From assembly GCA_004151065.3 (NCBI GenBank), contig NWUY0300013270.1, positions 58,389 through 75,530 of the forward strand: 17,142 bases of DNA, in the 5' to 3' direction. This DNA comes from Larix sibirica (Eukaryota > Streptophyta > Pinopsida > Pinales > Pinaceae). Both the position numbers and the translations under genes were made by a program. The notes under the pieces are model-generated. The model was not told the origin of the DNA and did not search any database. It saw only the letters and a program-made list of their open reading frames with translations. Below, in pieces: positions 1 to 7,782 of the stretch; the first letter of the stretch is position 1, and every line of letters starts with the position of its first letter.

Positions 1-215
1 GATTTATGTTTATTAACTATACGGGATATGACTTATACTTAGTTTTATATACCCATTTAGAACCAATTACATCTCATCCTTTGGGTAAACCGACCAAGTC
101 CCATGTATTTTCTTTCGAGGCATTAAATTTTTCTTCCATTGTTTCATTCCATGCATTCTTTCTTGATGCTTTTGCATAATTTATGGTTATTCATCTTCAA
201 CAAAATACACAATAC
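1..215 (-). pseudogene. Ty1/copia reverse transcriptase N-terminal fragment, broken, runs off the left edge
   Basis: Read on the minus strand, about 215 to 1, this gives the start of a Ty1/copia reverse transcriptase domain. A run ASRKNAWNETMEEKFNA is followed by NTWDLVGLPKG and, after one stop and without a frame change, by VIGSKWVYKTK. The spacing of the Trp-containing helix, the W-x-LV-x-LPKG turn and the GSKWVYK strand is the usual opening of copia RT. Upstream of the Ala-Ser the frame breaks: an acidic Val-Glu-Asp-Glu-like run sits in another frame with stops, so at least one frameshift lies near 178-200. The catalytic core would lie beyond the window edge. This is a dead remnant; its orientation is opposite to the candidate LTR at 290-445, so it probably belongs to another element. 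I am confident of the family, less so of the ends. Confidence 0.8.
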
Positions 216-289
216 TTTGTGATCTAGTGACAATTTTATAAAAAATTATATCCAACATGTTACTTTCTAATTGTCCTCTAATTAGCCAC

Positions 290-445
290 TGTTGGAACCT
301 AATCTTTCATGGTAGGTGAAGGTGAAGAGTCACCTTCGAAAGTCACATATGATTGTATATATGCACGCAGATTCTTAATGATATTTGTGCGTTCACCTAA
401 TTTATCTTTTGTGCGTAGTTGTGTATTTGGATTTGTGTTAAGCCA
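290..445 (+). mobile_element. Candidate short Ty1/copia LTR (156 bp)
   Basis: The segment starts TGTTGGAACC, typical of plant copia LTRs, and ends AAGCCA, giving the TG...CA termini of an LTR. Seven bases after its end comes a primer-binding site matching initiator Met-tRNA, which fixes the orientation as plus. A length of 156 bp is short for an LTR but is known among plant copia elements. No second copy of this LTR is visible in the window, and no gag frame is recognisable after the primer site before the N at 627. It could instead be the 5' end of a non-autonomous element. The left boundary rests only on the TGTTGG motif. Confidence 0.5.
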
Positions 446-452
446 ATTATAG

Positions 453-465
453 TGGTATCAAAGCC
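453..465 (+). promoter_or_regulatory. Primer-binding site for initiator Met-tRNA (retrotransposon PBS)
   Basis: The sequence TGGTATCAAAGCC differs by one base (A for G at the ninth position) from the site complementary to the 3' end of plant initiator Met-tRNA that most copia elements use to prime reverse transcription. It sits seven bases downstream of the CA end of the candidate LTR at 290-445, the expected place for a PBS. Confidence 0.7.
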
Positions 466-714
466 CCTACAAGTTTTTCCCTGGGTGCTCCATTTGTATC
501 CGTGCTCGTGGTCTGTGTCTTCATGTCTATCCAGCTCTGGATATTGAATTTGCTATGTTATTGTGCGTGGATGAGTTCAGGTGAACCGTGACGGTGTTTA
601 TCTAGTTATTCTTTCTAAGCGTGAGTNTATGCTACAAAAATTCCTATTGAACTCTAGCCTACCTCTTTGAGCTTTTGTTCCCATCTAGTTGAGTCTTAGC
701 CACCATTTGAGCAT
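466..714. other. Possible retrotransposon leader; no gene recognised
   Basis: This would be the leader and gag region of the element whose LTR and PBS lie just upstream. I find no frame with a gag signature in either strand, and the single N at 627 may join unrelated contigs, so sequence after 627 need not belong to the same element. Confidence 0.3.
627..627. other. Single ambiguous base (N), likely contig join
   Basis: One of three isolated Ns in the window. The other two (3738, 7862) sit exactly at the edges of duplicated segments, so this one probably also marks a join. No duplicated sequence is evident on its two sides. Confidence 0.5.
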
Positions 715-830
715 TCAGAGAAGAGCAAGGAACCTTGGAGACCCGGAGCACTACTCTTCGTACAACTGCGAGGGCCCCCATCTCCTCAACTTTTGAGGTA
801 AAATCTGATTGTAAACCATTATTTGCAACA
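715..830. other. GC-rich patch with short open frames on both strands, unassigned
   Basis: Bases 720-795 are clearly richer in G and C than the surroundings. On the plus strand about 34 codons are open, followed by GAGGTAAAAT, which resembles a 5' splice site. On the minus strand about 50 codons are open over 652-800. I recognise neither product. The patch could be an exon remnant, part of an LTR or element leader, or chance. Confidence 0.25.
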
Positions 831-2173
831 TAATACAAAAATACAAATCTGATTCATGGGTTCCTGTTGATCTGTTATTTTATTGCAATAGTTAGATTAG
901 TTTTTATTTTTATTTGCACTCACATATTATCTATTTTGAAACTGCTACTAAGGGTTCCATAATCCTTAGTAGGTGCTCTTTAGCACGAGCTTGTGTGGAA
1001 ATACTTAGCTACAATGCCAATTACTAGAAAGAAATGATTTTTTTTCTTTGAATAATAAAGGAACTTTTTCAAACTTACGAAATGTACACACTTGAAATCT
1101 CCCAACAAATAAAAGCTTATAATCTAAATTAGGTAGTGACTAGTGCAATCTTTAAATAGAATGTAAAACCTAGGAAAATGACAATGTACTAAGACTATGA
1201 AAGGTATCTTTTCTTAAGCAAACTTCTTCCTAAACTAAAAGATTCCAATAACCAAAAAACAAATATTGGATTTAAATGCTGAAATGAACAATGGAAATAA
1301 AAAATATACCCCAAGATTTGCAAAGAAAATGAGTAAAGTTCAAATAAAAAGAAGTTAAATCCTTAACTAATATCAATTAGGTTTTAAGCAAATCAAAGGG
1401 GCGATTAGCTTCGAAGCAAATTTTGGAAAAATACAACTGAAAATGAAATAGTCCAAGCTTCCCAAACATAACTGTAAAGGTAGGAATAGTAAGGATGCAA
1501 AACCCCTTTGCCGTCCTACAATGTCTCAAAGGGAAAATTAACAAACAACTAAGACTTGAGAGAAAACATAAATGTTGATTGTGCATACATATCAGAAAAA
1601 ATATCTTAGAATCAGACCAAATAGAGAAATATTATGGAAATGAAATAATACACAAAAAAATGGTGGTAATATGTAATGCCACACTTTCTCTAAAAAAAAT
1701 GCGGCCATGCACTTAAATAAGAGAAAGTGTATTGAAAACATAAATTGAAATATATGAAAAATGCCTGCAGTTGAGGCAAAAATAAGAGTTTCCTACCCAT
1801 GTCACCTATAATGGATGCTTATAAAAAGTAGAGAACATACTAAATGCAAGGAAAGCTAAACCATCATAACAAAACCTAATAGGGCACACACATAATCAAT
1901 GATGAAATAAGGATGTCATCCCTAGTATGGTTGCCAATCTGGTAGTCGTATATTTCCCCAACATGTACCAAAACGTACCTACTCAAAGGTTATTTCAATT
2001 AAGTAGCAGATACTATAGAAATAAACTCAAAGAGTCATGAAGGAAATAATACAATGTTAGATCACATGCAAAATAAATAAATTTAATCACATAGCATTGC
2101 ATACACGAAAAATAACAAAGAATAAAAATTAAATATATTGAAAAGGGGAAACAAAGATTTAAGCAGCACCCTC
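831..2173. other. AT-rich non-coding stretch, nothing recognised
   Basis: Both strands are dense in stops. The longest open stretch, on the minus strand near 1377-1586, has a composition like random AT-rich sequence and matches no family I know. No LTR ends, terminal inverted repeats, poly-A tails or RNA genes were seen. Confidence 0.5.
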
Positions 2174-2381
2174 AAATAGTTGTTGAAGTAGAATGGGATC
2201 CAAAACTACCTCAAGGGAGAATCATTTCTCTGCTTATGTGCTCCACTCCAAGGTTTAGGTGCTAAGAAGTGTATTCTTGTGTGATAGAAAGAAGAGGTAA
2301 AAAGGGATGTTTTTTCTCTAAGAAAGGAATTTGGCAACATAGCCTTGCAATGGATGAGTGGTATGACCTCAACAACTATTT
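2174..2381. repeat. 13-bp inverted repeat, arms 182 bp apart, with a TATA-like motif in the right arm
   Basis: AAATAGTTGTTGA at 2174-2186 is the exact reverse complement of 2369-2381. The right arm overlaps CTATTTTTATAGC (2376-2388), which on the minus strand reads GCTATAAAAATAG, a TATA-box-like motif. The segment could be part of an old LTR promoter or a decayed small transposon, but the arms are AT-rich and a chance match is possible. Confidence 0.25.
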
Positions 2382-2388
2382 TTATAGC

Positions 2389-2627
2389 AAAATATGTGCA
2401 CCTCTCTTAGAACTAGCTTCAATGTGAAAAACCCCATTGTATTAATGAAGTAGTGGGATGAGGATAAGTACTAAAGAATAGATCAAAGGCTATGTTAAGG
2501 AATAATGGATGTTCAAGTCCACTATAACATTTTTGCAATTTGTACAACTTTAAGGAGCTGAAAAGGATAATATTTTTCTCATTTGGGACTACATGCATTT
2601 TTTGCGAAATTTAGCACATGTTGCCCA
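2389..2627. other. AT-rich non-coding stretch, nothing recognised
   Basis: No reading frame or repeat is visible between the inverted repeat and the start of duplicated segment A1. If the antisense gypsy element extends this far, its integrase and 3' LTR are no longer recognisable: nothing here resembles the LTR found at 5198-5903 and 8556-9263. Confidence 0.4.
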
Positions 2628-3737
2628 TAGAAAAATAGGAAATTGCCATGCACTAACTTTAGTGTTCAAAATTGAAATTTGGCTCGATTTTTGCTTGTAA
2701 AGGTGAGGTCATATAATTATGGATATGATGGAAATAGGGGCAAAGGCTACCAAAAAGATGTATAGGGTTGAAAATGTTCATGACAAAGTAAGTGAACAAA
2801 ATTAGGATGATAATAATAAGGCCAAGAAAATATGCATTTGAATTTATGAAACATGGCTAAAAATTTAGACTTTTCTTCTTTCGGACATTAGGCTTTGATG
2901 TACAAGATCATGAGATCATTTTAGAACCTAAGTTCACTAGAATAACTGGGTCAATGTTTTTTATATGGGTCATGATTTTCACCAACACTCTTAGAAGAAT
3001 CATTGGCAGAAAACATGTTCTTTGAAGGTACAAGGCCTTTGGGATATACACTTTTTTTAGATTTATGATACCTTAAGAATCAGGTGCCTCATCTTCTTGG
3101 TTAGAAAGGAAACAACAATTTTCCTCGTCATTCTAAAAAATCTGCTAAGATTCAACATTATCTGGCACACAAAGATGATAAAGGGAAATGACAAAAATAT
3201 TTGTGTGCCAGATATCCAACCCTCTATGAATATAAGTCAAATTAAATGACAAAAATATTCTAGTAAACCTTCTTGGTTGGTTTGTATACCCTATTAACCA
3301 TATTCATTATTGATTCAAAAACTCCAAAAACCTTATTATATTTGTAACCAAACTCTAAACATTTTCCCAGGCCTAAATATAAATCTTTAAAATCGACATT
3401 ATCGCTAATGCATATAAAATTCATCCACTAAGAAAATTGGTGAGGTGTACTTAATGGGGAATACAACATAACCCAAGTGCCACAACCCTTGTAAGAAGAA
3501 ATAACATCAAACTACAAGTGCCAAATTTTATCTTGATCAAAATTGGACTTGGAAATGAAAGAATCTTGTTCTTCCATGAGCACCAAATAAGAACTAAGAT
3601 TAGTTTTAATATAATCAACTTCAAGACCATGGATACTCTCAATGTGGAAGACACTTCTTGGCTCACTTGTAATTATTAAATTCTTGAGGTCACATGGGAA
3701 TTATCATATGCAAAAAATCGAAGCTCAAATAACTACC
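2628..3737. repeat. Duplicated segment A, copy A1 (1110 bp)
   Basis: This segment recurs at 3739-4287. Two blocks align: 2628-2779 with 3739-3889, and about 3355-3737 with 3905-4287. Some 570 bp in the middle of A1 is absent from A2. In the second block I count about 19 mismatches over 383 bp, roughly 5%. A1 ends at the N at 3738, whereas A2 runs on past the equivalent point without a break. Confidence 0.95.
3260..3695 (-). pseudogene. Ty3/gypsy RNase H domain fragment (copy A1)
   Basis: On the minus strand one frame carries an RNase H domain of a plant Ty3/gypsy polyprotein. In order it reads: a linker ending DQDKIWHL, a TAG, then FDVISSYKGCGTWVMLYSP (first strands, with the Asp that fits the first catalytic position), a second TAG, WMNFIC, then DFKDLYLGLGKCLEFGY, and finally VNRVYKPTKKVY before the stop at 3260-3262. 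The third catalytic Asp appears lost, as VFGVFES stands where a G-D-S/F step is expected. A domain starting W-x-x-x-FD with an LYSP strand resembles the extra RNase H of the Tat/Ogre group, but the lineage is inferred. It could not be active. Both TAG positions are shared with copy A2, so they predate the duplication. Confidence 0.78.
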
Positions 3738-3738
3738 N
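3738..3738. other. Single N exactly at the A1/A2 junction
   Basis: Left of the N the sequence is the end of A1; right of it the sequence restarts at the beginning of A2. The coincidence with the repeat edge suggests a contig join of undefined overlap rather than a miscalled base. Confidence 0.8.
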
Positions 3739-4287
3739 TAGAAAAATAGGAAATTGCCATGCACTAACTTTAGTGTTCAAAATTGAAATTTGGCTCGATT
3801 TTTGCTTGTAAAGGTCAGGTCATATAATGATGGATATGATGGAAATAGGGGCAAAGGCTACCAAAAAGATGTATAGGGTTGAAAATGTTAATTAAAACAT
3901 TTTTCCAAACATTTTTCCAGGCCTAAATATAAATCTTTAAACTCGGCATTATCGCTAGTGCATATAAAATTCATCCACTAAGAAAATTGGCGAGGTTTAC
4001 TTAATGAGGAATACAACATAACCCAAGCGCCACAACCCTTACAAGAAGAAATAACATCAAACTACAAGTGCCAAATTTGATCTTGATCAAAATTGCACTT
4101 GGAAATGAAAGAATCTTCTTCTTCCATGAGCACCAAATAAGAACTAAGATTCGTTTTAATATAATCAGCTTCGAGACCATGGATACTCTCAATGTCGAAG
4201 ACACTTCTTGGCTCACTTATAATTATTAAATTCTTGAGGTCACATGGGAATTGTCATATGCAAAAAATCGAAGCTCAAATAACTACC
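3739..4287. repeat. Duplicated segment A, copy A2 (549 bp, internally deleted)
   Basis: Second copy of the segment at 2628-3737, starting immediately after the N. It follows A1 to about 3889, then jumps through AATTAAAACATTTTTCC to the block equivalent to 3355-3737. The repeated ACATTTTTCCA at the jump (around 3896-3920) suggests a deletion or slippage at a short direct repeat. A2 continues without interruption into 4288-4354 and copy B1. Confidence 0.95.
3888..4240 (-). pseudogene. Ty3/gypsy RNase H domain fragment (copy A2)
   Basis: This is the minus-strand counterpart of the fragment at 3260-3695, with the same two in-frame TAGs before FDVISS and before WMNFIC. It is better preserved in the middle: CTSDNAEFKDLYLGLEKCLE keeps the Asn-Ala-Glu-Phe step holding the second catalytic acid, which A1 has changed to NVDFK. 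The frame ends early at 3888-3890 because the internal deletion removes the C-terminal half, including the third catalytic position. It lies only about 145 bp from the gag frame of B1 on the same strand, so protease and reverse transcriptase, normally between gag and RNase H, are missing. Confidence 0.78.
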
Positions 4288-4354
4288 TATTAAGTGCTAC
4301 CATCTTTAAAAGATAGACTATTAAAATTTAACGTGTGATCAAGTGGGTTTTCCC
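4288..4354. other. 67-bp bridge between segments A2 and B1
   Basis: These bases occur only once in the window, although A and B each occur twice. They are the stretch expected between A1 (ending 3737) and B2 (starting 7863) if those two belonged to one copy of the locus. No coding signal. Confidence 0.7.
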
Positions 4355-4384
4355 TATTGCCAAAAGTGGATTTAAATGAATAAA

Positions 4385-4855
4385 TTAATTCAAACCAAGT
4401 TGAAAATATTTTATGAGGGATTCAAAAAACTTGGCAGCATGCCTACCTTCTAAAGAATTCAAAAGCAGTCTCATGTACATGTCACTTTCATATGTATCTA
4501 TATTTTCACATGCATTGGAGAATGTCGTTAGGCATTCATTAGTAGAAGTCACCCCATTCCTTGTTGGATGATCTTCGAACTTGGGAAAAGGATCAATGAC
4601 AAGTGTAATGTTTAGATAATATGATACATGCCATTTGGTGATGTCTGCATCTACCTCATATTGAAAGATGCATAGATTTTTAATCTCGCTGTAGGGATGA
4701 TTTAGGACAAATATAGGGTTAAATTGACTAAACATATTGCTTATAAAAGTAGAAGCAAAGGTTAAAGCACTAGGCTTAGAACTTGGACTTATATGTGAAG
4801 TGCAAGAAGACATATTGGTTATAATTGGATTAACTTTAAGATTATGGATTTTCAC
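4385..4855 (-). pseudogene. Ty3/gypsy gag-like ORF (copy B1, 156 aa)
   Basis: The C-terminal half resembles the retrotransposon gag (capsid-like) domain of plant Ty3/gypsy elements: an acidic-hydrophobic entry (IDPFPKFED), then TSTNECLTTFSNACENI, then YESDMYMRLLLNSLEGRHA and KFFESL. This follows the family pattern of T-x-x-E-x-L-x-x-F, D-x-x-M-R-L, S-L-x-G-x-A and W/F-F-x-x-L. The N-terminal part is Ser/Thr-rich and shows no motif. Compared with copy B2 it lacks a few codons (a KFVG step), reading FEDHPTRNGVT instead. No zinc knuckle, protease or RT follows; the frame ends at FQLGLN and 145 bp later comes an RNase H fragment. A primer site and LTR lie upstream on the same strand. This is a truncated gag, with no sign that it is functional. 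Confidence 0.72.
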
Positions 4856-5068
4856 TTTAGAGACACTTTTTCAAAATGATCCACAAGAATCCTCCTTGGT
4901 TTGGTTTTGGTGGATTTTCACTTGGTTTGGTTTTGGTGGATTTCCACTTTAGAGACACTATTTTCAAAATGATCCACAAGAATTCTCCTTGGTTTGGTTT
5001 TGGTGGATTTTCACTTTAGAGACACTATTTTCAAAATGATCCACAAGAATCTTCCTTGGTTTGGTTTT
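4849..5068. repeat. Three tandem copies of a 67-bp unit (minisatellite) in the gypsy leader, copy B1
   Basis: Units at 4849-4914, 4941-5007 and 5008-5068 share CACTTTAGAGACACT, AATGATCCACAAGAAT and CTTGGTTTGGTTTT. Between units 1 and 2 lies a 26-bp partial unit (4915-4940) repeating only the last part. Copy B2 has a single unit (about 8360-8427), so the array expanded in B1 after the copies diverged. On the minus strand it lies at the start of gag and in the leader, which shortens the gag frame of B1 at its N-terminus relative to B2. Confidence 0.93.
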
Positions 5069-5176
5069 AGAGACAGAGATTATTTCATTGAATTGACCTC
5101 AAATTCTTTGGGATCTCCTTGGAGATTTGGACTTACACGAACAAGGTAAGCTTTTTTAAAACTGGGTATGTTCATT

Positions 5177-5193
5177 CCCTAGTAGAGTCACTA
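5177..5193 (-). promoter_or_regulatory. Candidate Arg-tRNA-type primer-binding site of the antisense gypsy element (B1)
   Basis: On the minus strand this reads TAGTGACTCTACTAGGG. It closely resembles the TGGCGACTC-x-x-CTGGGG site used by Tat/Ogre-type plant gypsy elements, with the first TGG decayed to TAG. It begins four bases after the CAACA end of the LTR at 5198-5903 and precedes the gag frame on the same strand, as expected of a PBS. The copy at 8535-8551 is identical. Confidence 0.6.
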
Positions 5194-5197
5194 TTTA

Positions 5198-5903
5198 TGT
5201 TGATGCGCAAAATGAAACTTGGGTAGAACACTCAAAACACCCTTGTAGAGCTCTCAAGGGGAAAACTCACTAAACATGAGGTTATATTAATTAGTTAGAC
5301 AAGTTCGTGAGTCTTTCCCTTTAAGGGTACTAGTCCTCCAACTATATTTGTGTCTAAGTTTCAATATGTGCAATAACTTAATAGTTAATTGCCTTAAATT
5401 ATTGAATTAAAATGCACATCTAATCCCAATATCTATGTAGATTAAATTCTAAACTAATGAATGAATAAAATGTTACATCGGTTACTCGTTAATTAAAATT
5501 ACATCTGGATACTCAATTAAAATGAAATGGGAATGTGGAATCAGATTGTTAATTCGATGTAAACACTCATAAATAAAGGTTGAATAAAATACTAAAATGA
5601 TGAGTTAGATGAATTTTATGAGAAAAAATTGGTGATTTTCTAAAATATTGGCAAGGAGGGGTGCATTTTGCAAGCTTGTATTTTGTTGGTTTGGTTGAAC
5701 TGGTTTCGTATTTTTGAAGCGGAGTTGGTATGGTCAAGGATAGAGTTTGATGTGTGCAACTAGAGATCGGCCCTATGATATATCAGAGAACAATGGCTAG
5801 GGTTCATGTCGATGCAAAAGCTATGGAGTGAAAGGAGACATTGACTATAGTAGACATGAAGGATCACTAGTAGGGCATTATTAACAAGCTATACTTACCA
5901 ACA
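5198..5903 (-). mobile_element. Ty3/gypsy 5' LTR (copy B1, 706 bp)
   Basis: Read on the minus strand the segment begins TGTTGGTAAGTATAGC and ends GCGCATCAACA, so it has TG...CA ends and a perfect 5-bp terminal inverted repeat (TGTTG/CAACA). Next on the same strand come a spacer of four bases, a primer-binding-like site and the gag frame, in the order of a 5' LTR. The counterpart in B2 (8556-9263) has the same ends and about 5% divergence. No matching 3' LTR is present at lower coordinates, so the 3' end of the element is lost or outside the window. Past 5903 the sequence becomes the 5' part of the LINE, so this end marks the boundary between the two elements. Confidence 0.7.
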
Positions 5904-6250
5904 CAGGAACCCACATCGCTACATCAACTGATAGCACCAACAATTTAAAGGGTATTCAAAAAACAAGGTTGCATGTAGCGTCTCTGATAACCTGAGTTGA
6001 ATATCGGCCACTTGAGGAGATTCGATCATGGTGGAAAGGTTTGGTGCATGAAAAATGTTTTTGGATCTAAAGTCCCCACATATCCCCACCAAAACGTAGT
6101 GTGTGCAACTTGTACCTGAATGTAGCATAGATCATTAACAGATTTAGAGTGACCAAGAGAAAGTGATGGACCATAGCGACTCCACTTGGGTTTTTTGTTT
6201 TCTTTTTTGTTGATAAGAAAAAACACTATAGTCAAAAGAGAGTAATTTGA
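5904..6250 (+). other. 5' flank or 5' UTR of the LINE (copy B1)
   Basis: This lies between the outer LTR end and the first recognisable ORF1 codons and is conserved in B2 (9264-9609). Short minus-strand open stretches near 5919-6235 occur in both copies but match no family and lie opposite the LINE, so I do not call them genes. A T-rich run at 6190-6210 precedes ORF1. Confidence 0.4.
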
Positions 6251-7477
6251 TTGGAGAGAGAGGATAAAACTCTAGGGATAGGGTTTCCACAAGCACAGAT
6301 GGGAAACCATTGGATTTTACCACTTAGGTTGTACACCAAAGAGGACATGGTGGATTATGGTGAGGGGGAAGGGCATAGCCCCTATTTTGTTTTTTTCTCA
6401 CACGAGGAACTTATCAAGATATGGTAAAATATGAAGCATGAGGGTGGTGTTGTCAAAATTTCCAATGAAGGTTATAAACCTAAATAATAGGTAGGTGGCA
6501 ATCAAAATAATGTGTTGAGTATGGGTGAAAGGGATGCAAATTTCCCTATGGAAGTTGTTAGGTTAGATTTGGTGGATTTGAGCTAGAATATATTAGGTGA
6601 GGTACATGCTAGAAGTATTGGTTTAGTAAATACATTTAGTATTTCTCCTCCAACTCCAATCTAAACATAATCTCATACTCCTAGTGTTTCACATATTTTG
6701 CCTTTGCTAATTAGTCTCTTTAATGGTAATACAATCGAGGGGTTCATAGATTTCAATTGGTAATACAATCGGGAGGTTCATAGCTTTCAAGGAAGTATGG
6801 ATGGAAAAACTAGATAGCAAGATGACCTGTATATTAATGTAATTAGATCCACGAAAAGGTATTATGGAAAACGTGGAGACATAATGGGGGTTGTGGAAAT
6901 TTCTTCATAAGTTGGATTACTTGAGACTCCTTCTTCATTGTGGTTCATGCCATAAGGTTGGTCATTTGAGAGGATACTAATCATATGGAAGGTTATACTT
7001 GGGTCGTCCCAAAAAGAAGTGGATTAGTAAGATATAGGGAAGGTGGAAAAGGTTATTTCGGTTGTCTCCAGGAAAACTAGCTTAGACTACAAAGAAGGGA
7101 ATTTAACAGCTCAAGAAGTGGAAATTCCTTCACTTGTGCCCCAAGAAACTACTTCAATTCATCATGAACCTTCAACTATGAGTGTTCATAGTCCTAATAA
7201 AGGCATGGACACTTCTAAATCCCATGTGTGCCTTCTTAATGTGATTGAAGCTCCCTTGTATTTTTTTGGAAAAGAAGTTCCTTTAAACCAAAAAGATAAT
7301 ACACTTTTAGGGAGCCTTAAGCCCTTAGATATTTCCTTGGATATAAGTAGGGTAGAATATGCCCCAAAGAGGATTGTTTCATTTCTAGACCCAAGAGAAG
7401 TATATAGTGGAGAAAAGAGCCCAAATCTATTTGTTGATCCTAGTCATGACTCATTAGTTTTCACTCTATTAAAGTAA
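6251..7477 (+). pseudogene. Plant L1-type LINE ORF1 (copy B1), broken
   Basis: Three pieces of a LINE ORF1 (RNA-binding protein) are visible. First, 6251-6427, starting at a TTG that may replace an ATG, gives MVDYGEGEGHSPYFVFFSHE, resembling the F-S-x-E-E-L opening of plant ORF1, and ends at a TAA. Second, a zinc-knuckle region preceded by GLWKFLHKLDYL reads CGSCHKVGHLRGY (6939-6977): CxxCxxxGH is intact but the fourth ligand, Cys, is Tyr. Third, after a shift of frame, 7043-7477 is open for 144 codons, Ser/Pro/Asp-rich, with no motif; it is probably the variable ORF1 C-terminus. The middle DUF4283-like part is too decayed to read. ORF2 begins about 300 bp downstream. The LINE assignment is firm because ORF2 follows in copy B2. 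Confidence 0.65.
6725..6792. repeat. 34-bp direct tandem duplication within LINE ORF1 (B1)
   Basis: Two adjacent units at 6725-6758 and 6759-6792 each start GGTAATACAATCG and contain GTTCATAG and TTTCAA. The same pair is present in B2 at 10086-10153, so it predates the A/B copying event. Thirty-four bases shift the frame, so this duplication itself disrupts ORF1. Confidence 0.9.
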
Positions 7478-7782
7478 CGTAGGAGGAATTGGAGGGCCTG
7501 GTTATCCTACCCTAATTAGTTATCAAGGAGAAATCCCCAAAAATTACTGTGAGATCCTCCTATCTTCCGAGAATCAAGAAATCTATCTGAGATCTGAGAA
7601 ATCTAGGGGGGGGATTCCGAGGAGTCTAGGTTAGTTCTAGCCATGGAAAAAGGTATGCCTATTTCTACGCAAAGTAAATCCCACATATTATTGGCTATGT
7701 CTCAAGCGAAAAATGATATTAAATATGAGAAGCAACTAACCATTGCTAGGGCCCTTAGAGCAGGGATAACCTAGAAGTAGAT
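7478..7782 (+). other. Decayed ORF1 tail and ORF1-ORF2 spacer (B1)
   Basis: Fragments such as RGGIPRSLG and a short open stretch beginning MPISTQSKSH are readable in different frames, but no domain. It contains a run of eight G near 7606. The equivalent region in B2 is 10839-11143. Confidence 0.4.

Noticed and set aside
453-465. Possible tRNA gene
   Set aside because: Only the complement of a tRNA 3' end is present, with no cloverleaf; the position after an LTR-like end fits a primer-binding site.
766-795. Homology between the GC-rich patch near 770 and that near 16622-16641
   Set aside because: Only a short GAGGG/GCCC/CTCAA similarity exists; too short to claim a shared repeat.
1377-1586. 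69-codon minus-strand open frame
   Set aside because: Isolated, in stop-dense AT-rich sequence, no motif, no upstream context.
3451-3666. 71-codon minus-strand open frame (and its copy at 4001-4216)
   Set aside because: The Leu/Ile-rich translation is a frame shadow; the neighbouring frame on the same strand carries the RNase H domain, with stops.
4737-4952. 71-codon plus-strand frame over the gag start and 67-bp repeats
   Set aside because: It is antisense to the gag frame and its end is repeat-derived (repeated WFGFGGF-like runs).
5919-6235. Two overlapping minus-strand frames, repeated at 9279-9488 and 9504-9707
   Set aside because: They are preserved only because the segments are copies; they match no family and lie opposite the LINE 5' region.
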